34,960 nt of DNA from a virus, in the IMG/VR virus record IMGVR_UViG_3300036715_000350, positions 1-34,960 of that record. One strand, 5' to 3'. A program made the translations under genes and the position numbers. Positions 28,603 through 34,960 of the stretch are shown here, piece after piece. Position 1 is the stretch's first letter; each line of letters opens with the position of its first letter. The notes under the pieces are model-generated. The model did not search any database. It saw only the letters and a program-made list of their open reading frames with translations, and was not told where the DNA came from.

Positions 28603-31225
28603 AAGCGGTAAGATAACAAGGCAAGATATAATCGCGGATGATGCGTTTACAACACCCGTAGCTGAGGCTAAAGAATTATTAAAGGTTATCACCGAAATAT
28701 CCAATGCGCTTAAAACAAAGACTAAGACTACTGCCGATGGCTTTGCTATTGCATCGCCGCAATCTGTTGAAGATGTAAAGAAATTAACAGCGCAAATAGC
28801 TGAACTTCAAAAACAAATTGCAGCCTTAGAATCAGTAACAGAAAAGCAAAAGAAAGCATCAAAGGATTTAACGGCTGCTCAAGCACAAGAGAATTTAGCA
28901 CGTCAAAAGCAACGTCAAGAGGTGACGCAGCAAGTAAAGTTAAATTCAGACCTTACTACCACCTACGAAAAGCAAGTCGTTAGGCTGGCGCAAATCAAAA
29001 AGGAATTAAAGAACATAAGCGCTGAGGGTGGAAAAGCACCTAAGGCATTAACCGATGAATTTAAGAAGTTAGATGGCAGCGTACGAAAGGCGGAGGAATC
29101 GGTAGGTGAACATACGCGAAGTGTTGGAAATTATAAAAGTGCATTGCAAGGCTTGGGCGGTCCGCTCGGTAACGCTGCAAATGGAATAAGCAGTTTAGGA
29201 GGGCAATTAAAATCTTTACTTGCTAACCCTTACGCTTTAGCTATTGCGGCTATTGCTGCGGCTATTTATGGCTTATTCAAGGCTTTCACCTCAACAGATA
29301 GCGGCGCGACTGAGTGGGCGGTTAGAATAGAACAAGCAAGTGCTATATTAGATGTAGTGCGTAAAAGGGCACTATTATTAATTGATGCTATTAGCGCATT
29401 ATTTAGTGGCGAGTTTACAGAGGCAAGCAAAAAGTTTGGCGAGGCGGTTAGCAGTAACGGCGATGACTTTGAACGGGCAACAGATGCAGCGCGAGTGTAC
29501 ACAGAGGCATTAGATAAGTTAGAAGATGCGCAAAGCAATTATGCGGTGGCATCAGCTAAGGCAAATTTAGAAATATCGAAGTCAGAATTTAACGCCGCGG
29601 ATAGAAGTTTCTCAATAGCGCAAAGACGTGATTTTTTAATAAAGGCATTGGAATTATCAAAAGCAGAAGTAACAGCGCAAGAGCAATTTGCTAAAGATAA
29701 ATATAAAATAGAAGTAGATTATTTGGCGGCTAAAAGTGGTTTAACGTCGATGCAAATAATGCAATATGTTGACATGACGGAAGCGCAAAAAGAACAAGCT
29801 TCATTCTCGGTTCAAACAGCAAGGAATCAATATGAAGATGAATTTAAGGCATTGAATGAATTTAGAGCAAACGTAATAAAAGAAGAGGAAAAATATTACA
29901 CAGAAAACAAAAAGAACAATGCAAAGCTGGCTGCCTTTGATGAGCAAATTAAGAAGGAAGCAGAAGATAGAGCAAATAAAGAAGCTGAAATAAAAAAAGC
30001 AGCGGTACAAGCGTATTTAAATTTTCAAAAAGAAAAATTAAACGAGTTAGATAAAATTGAAAAACAAAGGAGAATTGATTTAGACAAAGCCGAACAAGTA
30101 AGATTAAAAGATGATGGTGTGCGAAATCAATTAGACCAAGAGAAAAGACAAGGGTTAATTGATGGTTACAACGAGCAAAGCGAAGCATTGAAAGAAAGCA
30201 ATAAAAAAGATGTTGAGTTAGTAATAACTGGTATAAATATAGAATTTAATGCAAGAGCAAAGAAATTAGAAAAGCAAAAAGATTTTGAGTTAAGCAACAC
30301 GCAGCTAACGGCAAACGAAAAGCTATTAATCGAAGAGAAATTTAAAAACGATGTAGCCAACTTAGAAAGAGAAAAAGCAAAGGAAATAACCGCCGTTAAA
30401 AAGACCGCTTTAGACCAAGAGAAAAAGGATAAAGAAGATGCCTTAGCCAACGAAAGAAAAGTACAACAACAAGTTTTACAAGGCATTGAGCAAGGCACGA
30501 AAAGAAGAAGCGAGATAATTCAAAACGGTTTAAATGCTGAGATTAAAAAGCAAGACGACGCAATACAAAGACAGCAAGAGTTAGCGGCAAAAGGATTAGA
30601 TAATACTTTGGCATACCAAGAGAAAAAGCGTGAGGAATTACAAGTTAAATTAGCGCGTGAAAAAGAAGCCGAGAGAAAGCGTGAAGAGGCTTTACAATTA
30701 GCTGGAGCATTCTTAGGTAGTTATCAAAGTAGATTGGATAGGAAGCAAAGCACGACAGCCGCCTTAGCTGGTGCATTAGCTGACACGTTAATAGCAAAGG
30801 CAATAAGTTCAACAATCGCGGGTGCATTTGCTGGCGGTGTTGAGGACTTTAAAGGCAAAGGAAGCGGAACGAGTGATAGTAATTTAATCGCATTCTCTCA
30901 TGGTGAATCGGTGGTTACGGCAAAGGCAACACAGCAATACAGCGGACTCGTTACTGCGATGAATAAAGGATTGGTTGATGATTATGTGAAGCAAATGATA
31001 TTACCTGACATGGATGCGCCTATGAAGTCGAACGGGAATAGTTTTCAAAGCGCGGCTATTGTGTACACGCTTACAAAAGAGTTGGGAGAATTGAAACAAG
31101 CCATCAAAAACAAGCAAGAGATAAAAGTAAATTGGAATGCGCAAGGTGAACGAGTAGAGGAGATAGTAAAAGATGGAATGAAGACAGTTATTAAGCACGT
31201 TACAACAGGAAAAAGAAGATTATGA
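28595..31225 (+). CDS. Tail tape measure protein
   Basis: An 876-residue protein, the longest in the genome. Long coiled coils (60-180 and about 290-690), a hydrophobic segment at about 212-230 ('YALAIAAIAAAIYGLFKA'), and a Gly/Ala-rich region near 725-760 ('STIAGAFAGGVEDFKGKGSG') are the usual plan of a tape measure. Its length sets tail length, roughly 130 nm by the usual 0.15 nm per residue. It overlaps its neighbours by 8 and 4 nt. Confidence 0.9.
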   Translation: MAESGKITRQDIIADDAFTTPVAEAKELLKVITEISNALKTKTKTTADGFAIASPQSVEDVKKLTAQIAELQKQIAALESVTEKQKKASKDLTAAQAQENLARQKQRQEVTQQVKLNSDLTTTYEKQVVRLAQIKKELKNISAEGGKAPKALTDEFKKLDGSVRKAEESVGEHTRSVGNYKSALQGLGGPLGNAANGISSLGGQLKSLLANPYALAIAAIAAAIYGLFKAFTSTDSGATEWAVRIEQASAILDVVRKRALLLIDAISALFSGEFTEASKKFGEAVSSNGDDFERATDAARVYTEALDKLEDAQSNYAVASAKANLEISKSEFNAADRSFSIAQRRDFLIKALELSKAEVTAQEQFAKDKYKIEVDYLAAKSGLTSMQIMQYVDMTEAQKEQASFSVQTARNQYEDEFKALNEFRANVIKEEEKYYTENKKNNAKLAAFDEQIKKEAEDRANKEAEIKKAAVQAYLNFQKEKLNELDKIEKQRRIDLDKAEQVRLKDDGVRNQLDQEKRQGLIDGYNEQSEALKESNKKDVELVITGINIEFNARAKKLEKQKDFELSNTQLTANEKLLIEEKFKNDVANLEREKAKEITAVKKTALDQEKKDKEDALANERKVQQQVLQGIEQGTKRRSEIIQNGLNAEIKKQDDAIQRQQELAAKGLDNTLAYQEKKREELQVKLAREKEAERKREEALQLAGAFLGSYQSRLDRKQSTTAALAGALADTLIAKAISSTIAGAFAGGVEDFKGKGSGTSDSNLIAFSHGESVVTAKATQQYSGLVTAMNKGLVDDYVKQMILPDMDAPMKSNGNSFQSAAIVYTLTKELGELKQAIKNKQEIKVNWNAQGERVEEIVKDGMKTVIKHVTTGKRRL

Positions 31226-33099
31226 AAACACTATTTTATCTAAATGGTGCGCTCATTGAACCACCAGCAAATCAAAAGGAATTATCCATTCAATTAAACT
31301 TTGATAAAGATGCACCGACTGCACAGGTTTCTATTAATAAATGGCGTTTTGTTCGAGATAACGCTGGAACTATTCAAGATTATATTGATGGGGGTCTACT
31401 CGGCGGCGCTACTATTTACGGCTCTTACGGCGTTACTGCTGGGATATTTGAGGGATTGCCTTTTCGGATTGACCTCAACCATTTGGGAACGGTGCAAACG
31501 ATTTTTGATGGGTATTTAGATTTAAGCGATAATGTTGAGGTGAGCTGCAACGACATAACGGCAAGCGCAAAAGAAACGCATAAAATTGATTGGCTAAATG
31601 AAACTGCGGATAGCGTAGATTTTCAATTTTTATACGATACTAACCCATCTGTATTCAGCAATAAATTCATAAATATACCTTATGTAATTAACACGCTGCC
31701 GAAAGGAAGTGAAGCCTTTTTAGCGACGATAAGCGCCTTTGTGATTGCCATTGAATTATCGAAAGTAGGTGTATTATATTCAGATGCCATTGCTGACATT
31801 ACGGGAGTAGTTAACGCGATTGCTGGAATAATTAAATTGATAGCTGCGATAGTGTACACAATCACGTTAATTGCTTCGCTTATCAAATTAATTTACGACG
31901 CGTTTAACTACATTATACAGCCGATAAAATACCATCAGGGAATGAGAGTTAAAGACCTATTAACAATCGGTTGCTCTCATTTTGGATATACCTTTCAATC
32001 TTCAATATTTAGCGGTGAATTAAAAGACTTGGTTATACTTCCTGAGAAGTATCAAAACCCTGACACAGATGGAATATTAGGATTTCTTAACCCTAACGAA
32101 CCTGAGATGCGCGGATATTATAGAGGCACATTCGGGCAACTGCTTAGAGATTTACGATTGATATTTAACGCGAAGATTATAATTGATAATGGCAAGCTAA
32201 TTTTTGAGCGTAGAGATTACGATTTAAACCCAGCTACTACATACCAACTGCCTGACCTTCGCAACGATTATAACGGCTTTAATACAAGTGATTTTAATAG
32301 TGGCTTTTACGTTAAATTTCAAACGGATATAAATGATAAGAATACGATTGATAGTTATACGGGTACAGCGTATCAAATCACGTTCCAACCAAATATAGTA
32401 GGCAATAAAAATAATTTATTATTTAAAGGATACGAAACGGTAAATATACCTTTTTCGTTAGGCAAAAGAAAAACAGAATTAACCGTACCTGAGCAGATAT
32501 TTGAAGTAATATTTGACACTTTCAGCGCGGCGGTTAATGTGATTATTTATTTAGTTAACGGAGTGATTGAGGGGATTAACGCGGTGATTGAGGCTATTAA
32601 TGATTTCGTAGATTTTTTAGGAAACTTGGGTATTGATATTGCCTTTAACATTGTTGCACCTAAGAAAATTGCTACTGTTAATATAGGCTCGTTAATTACT
32701 GACCGCATAGGAATGTTAATGTTGGAAAATGACTTTGTAGACGTGCCTAAAATTTTTATCATTAACGAGGGGGCGACACCACGAAAGACCGATGTAATTG
32801 AAACATTCAACGCAAAATATGTGTGGGAAAACTACAAATTTATTGATTCTTTTATGCCTATTAGCGGAATACACAATCAGTATATTTTGAAGCAGCACGA
32901 AAAAGTGCCTTTTTGTTTTGACGACTACGAGAAAGTGAAATTGGATAACAGAATAATAACTAATTTTGGAGAGAGCGCAATAGTGGATTCTTTGGAGTGG
33001 GATATATACAATCAGAACGCAAAAATAAAGTACAGAGTGAACACTTTGTATTACAACAATTTTAAAGCAGCAATAACAAATGAAGCAACAGGCAATTAA
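31222..33099 (+). CDS. Distal tail/baseplate protein with internal hydrophobic helices
   Basis: A 625-residue protein overlapping the tape measure stop (ATGA). The N-terminal 130 residues look like a tail-tip beta domain ('STALIEPP'-like start and 'RIDLNHLGTVQTIFDGYLDL'). Two long hydrophobic stretches interrupt it: 163-232 (several spans, e.g. 'AIAGIIKLIAAIVYTITLIA') and 425-477 ('AVNVIIYLVNGVIEGINAVI'). Between and around them is beta-type sequence typical of tail hubs ('VRFRRDYDLNP'-like). A baseplate hub that enters the host membrane is inferred. Confidence 0.6.
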   Translation: MKTLFYLNGALIEPPANQKELSIQLNFDKDAPTAQVSINKWRFVRDNAGTIQDYIDGGLLGGATIYGSYGVTAGIFEGLPFRIDLNHLGTVQTIFDGYLDLSDNVEVSCNDITASAKETHKIDWLNETADSVDFQFLYDTNPSVFSNKFINIPYVINTLPKGSEAFLATISAFVIAIELSKVGVLYSDAIADITGVVNAIAGIIKLIAAIVYTITLIASLIKLIYDAFNYIIQPIKYHQGMRVKDLLTIGCSHFGYTFQSSIFSGELKDLVILPEKYQNPDTDGILGFLNPNEPEMRGYYRGTFGQLLRDLRLIFNAKIIIDNGKLIFERRDYDLNPATTYQLPDLRNDYNGFNTSDFNSGFYVKFQTDINDKNTIDSYTGTAYQITFQPNIVGNKNNLLFKGYETVNIPFSLGKRKTELTVPEQIFEVIFDTFSAAVNVIIYLVNGVIEGINAVIEAINDFVDFLGNLGIDIAFNIVAPKKIATVNIGSLITDRIGMLMLENDFVDVPKIFIINEGATPRKTDVIETFNAKYVWENYKFIDSFMPISGIHNQYILKQHEKVPFCFDDYEKVKLDNRIITNFGESAIVDSLEWDIYNQNAKIKYRVNTLYYNNFKAAITNEATGN

Positions 33100-33316
33100 T
33101 CAAGATGACTTTAAAAAGGCAATGGAGTTAGTGGCTAACATAGCCAACAACGCTGCGCTCTTTAGTTCCTTAGCAGAAAATATGATAAGCAGCCTACCAG
33201 CTGATAAGCAGAAAGAAGCTAAGGAAATTTTGAAAGGAAAAGACGTTAAAAAAGCAATGGATAATTTGAACGGGGCGGTTAACAAGATGCAGAATTATGG
33301 CAATCAAAATAAATAG
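33080..33316 (+). CDS. Small helical protein between the two baseplate genes
   Basis: A 78-residue helical protein ('DDFKKAMELVANIANNAALF', 'KQKEAKEILKGKDVKKAMDN'). It overlaps the previous gene by 20 nt and the next by 20 nt, so it is tightly coupled to both. It could be an assembly chaperone for one of the large tail-tip proteins; no family recognised. Confidence 0.55.
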   Translation: MKQQAINQDDFKKAMELVANIANNAALFSSLAENMISSLPADKQKEAKEILKGKDVKKAMDNLNGAVNKMQNYGNQNK

Positions 33317-34960
33317 TATATCATTCGCGAGTGAGTTACAAGCTGGTTCAACAGATTACTTGTTAGGCAATGTGCTTAATGGAGTAACTGCAACCGTTGA
33401 AATTGCTATTGGTTGGTTTGCCTTTGCTTCGACTTCTGCGAAAATACAATTTGCACCGACAAGCGGATACCCAACCTCAGCAGAGATAATCAAATCAAAC
33501 GCTGCCTTATTTATTGAATTTCAGTTAGGCGATACAATAGTTGTTACTGGTACGGCATCAAATGATGGAACGTACACGATTACCGATGTGCTTAGTGTGT
33601 CCGAGATAAGGGTAAGCACGTCATTAGTGAATGAGTTAAGCACAACGGCTGAGATTGTGGGTACAACACCAATAACGGCTTTGAATTATTTTTATAACTT
33701 AATTGAGAACGCAAACGCGCCTTCTTACGTTAGTCAAATTGATGCAAGCATACAAAAGTATTTCGCCTTTGATTTAGACGCAACAGACACCGCGACAATA
33801 GTAAATTTTGAGGGGATAGGCGCGAAGTCTTGGCAAACGGGCGGCGCTACTATTGTAGGTAACGGAACAGATGCCTACTACCAGTATTTTACTATCGTTC
33901 ACGAATTTTTGGTTATCCCTTATTATGTGGAGGGCGAATTTACGGACCTTCAAAGTTTGATACCACCTTACAATTTTCAAAATACAAATTCACTTAAATA
34001 TATAGCTTCCTTTGAGGGGTTATATTTTAAGACAGACCCAAACAAAAAACAAGTAGGCTCATTCATTGGAGATAATGGGAATGTAGGATGGTTTAATGAA
34101 AATTTTAACACGCAATTAACTAACTATTCTCATACGGCAATAGTTCACAAAACACCTACAAATATAACCGTACCAAGCGTAGAGATTACCGAAAACTTAA
34201 ACACGTTTACATTTGATGTAAGCAACGCAACCGATTCGCCGTTTGTCATTAATACCACACCTTGCGTATTAGGTTTCTCTTTGCTGAGTGATGAGGTTGA
34301 TTACACCGATGCAACGAAGACCGTAGAGGAGAATTTTTACATTAATAGGATTCAAACTTTAGTAACAAATAACGCGACATTTGTAGATGGCTTATACATT
34401 GAAAATGTAAATGTAGAATTTATTAGTTCAAGCGTTATTCGAGTAACGGGAAATTTTAAATTTGATGCTGGCGATGTAACCTTCCTAACCGCGCTAAGTG
34501 GCAAAAGGTATTGCATGACATTCGATGTATTAGATGAAGCGTTGACTATTGCAGTTGCTGATAGGGTAACGCTGTTAATTGATGCCGATGACCTTTATAT
34601 TGACACTTCTAACAATGGGCTTATTGCTTTTGCTACCGACATAGTAACGATGGCAGACCAACCGCAAGATGGTGTGGCAGTTACTGAGGCATTCCCAACA
34701 GATGCGATAGTTATACGCTCTATAATTGCTTACGATTACGAGGCGGACACAACCTTTGAAACAATAACAGCTAAAATAATTGTAGAAAATTCATCGGGTG
34801 ATTCATTTGATTTAGATGTGTTTAGTTTTGATTTAAGTACGCAGCCGAAGGTTAGCGATATTACGCAAATAAACATTGACCAAGCGCGCCCATTTGTACC
34901 GAGTGGAAATAGCTTTATGCAGAACATTATCGTTAAACGTAGGAGTGATTTAGATGCTGG
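33297..34960 (+). CDS. Large tail-tip/baseplate-like protein, N-terminal part (continues at base 1)
   Basis: ATG 33297 opens a frame that is still open at the last base. It starts MAIKINSISFASELQAGSTD and includes beta-type domains such as 'GDTIVVTGTASNDGTYTITD'. The track of complete frames misses it because it has no stop in the window. With the 8-bp terminal overlap it joins the frame at 1-711 to make about 788 residues. It follows the baseplate gene and precedes the fibre gene, so a tail-tip role is inferred. No enzyme motif visible. Confidence 0.75.
   Translation, partial: MAIKINSISFASELQAGSTDYLLGNVLNGVTATVEIAIGWFAFASTSAKIQFAPTSGYPTSAEIIKSNAALFIEFQLGDTIVVTGTASNDGTYTITDVLSVSEIRVSTSLVNELSTTAEIVGTTPITALNYFYNLIENANAPSYVSQIDASIQKYFAFDLDATDTATIVNFEGIGAKSWQTGGATIVGNGTDAYYQYFTIVHEFLVIPYYVEGEFTDLQSLIPPYNFQNTNSLKYIASFEGLYFKTDPNKKQVGSFIGDNGNVGWFNENFNTQLTNYSHTAIVHKTPTNITVPSVEITENLNTFTFDVSNATDSPFVINTTPCVLGFSLLSDEVDYTDATKTVEENFYINRIQTLVTNNATFVDGLYIENVNVEFISSSVIRVTGNFKFDAGDVTFLTALSGKRYCMTFDVLDEALTIAVADRVTLLIDADDLYIDTSNNGLIAFATDIVTMADQPQDGVAVTEAFPTDAIVIRSIIAYDYEADTTFETITAKIIVENSSGDSFDLDVFSFDLSTQPKVSDITQINIDQARPFVPSGNSFMQNIIVKRRSDLDA

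Noticed and set aside
29266-30498. Several open minus-strand frames opposite the tape measure gene
   Set aside because: They are antisense to coiled-coil coding sequence with Lys/Glu-rich codons, which gives long Phe/Leu-rich antisense frames by composition; no promoter or start context.
1-34960. Integrase, lysogeny repressor, tRNA genes or CRISPR array
   Set aside because: I looked for tyrosine/serine recombinase motifs, cloverleaf arms and regularly spaced repeats and found none. The small HTH protein at 9857 alone does not show lysogeny.

Overview
The window reads as an essentially complete, AT-rich genome of a tailed phage (siphovirus-like, HK97-type head) that infects a member of the Bacteroidota. 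The host group is inferred from three things. Promoters match the Bacteroidota pattern TTTG-N17-20-TAnnTTTG. Shine-Dalgarno sites are largely absent and start codons instead follow A-rich leaders. Several proteins resemble families common in Flavobacterium/Bacteroides phages. The first 8 bases repeat the last 8, and merging them keeps one reading frame open across the junction, so the molecule maps as a circle of about 34,952 bp cut inside a tail gene. No integrase, CI-like repressor, tRNA or CRISPR array was seen, so a lytic or non-integrating lifestyle is likely but not proven.

Layout. (1) 19.9-35.0 kb, continuing over the junction to 6.4 kb, plus strand: terminase small and large subunits, portal, S78 protease, HK97-fold capsid, neck proteins, tail tube, small tail-assembly proteins, tape measure, baseplate/tail-tip proteins, tail fibre and accessory virion proteins. 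A lysis group follows: a TM/coiled-coil protein, a holin candidate, an M15 peptidase endolysin and a spanin-like membrane protein. (2) 6.3-9.5 kb, minus strand: small accessory genes and an orphan DNA methyltransferase. Two of the gene joints here are near-identical 70-bp repeats that carry the stop of one gene and end at the ATG of the next. (3) 9.5-9.66 kb: a divergent promoter region with a duplicated 16-bp motif. (4) 9.67-19.9 kb, plus strand: a small DNA-binding protein, a RecT-like annealing protein with a YqaJ exonuclease, a SNF2-like helicase/DNA methylase fusion, a MazG-like protein, a replication initiator-like protein, a DnaB-type helicase, a ribbon-helix-helix protein, a short C5 methylase, a VRR-NUC nuclease and many small unknown proteins.

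How it works together. Early genes diverge from about 9.6 kb. The right arm supplies recombination, modification and replication factors and appears to rely on the host for DNA polymerase. Late virion genes run from the terminase through lysis; several carry their own TTTGGCAAT-type promoter, and hairpin terminators follow the most abundant products (capsid and tail tube). Three different DNA methylases suggest modification of phage DNA against host restriction.

The most interesting non-coding element is a 5' leader at about 14.30-14.42 kb. It lies between a good promoter and the replication initiator gene and contains two long, perfectly complementary but interlocking stems. It is either a pseudoknot or a two-state switch, and I cannot match it to a known RNA family.
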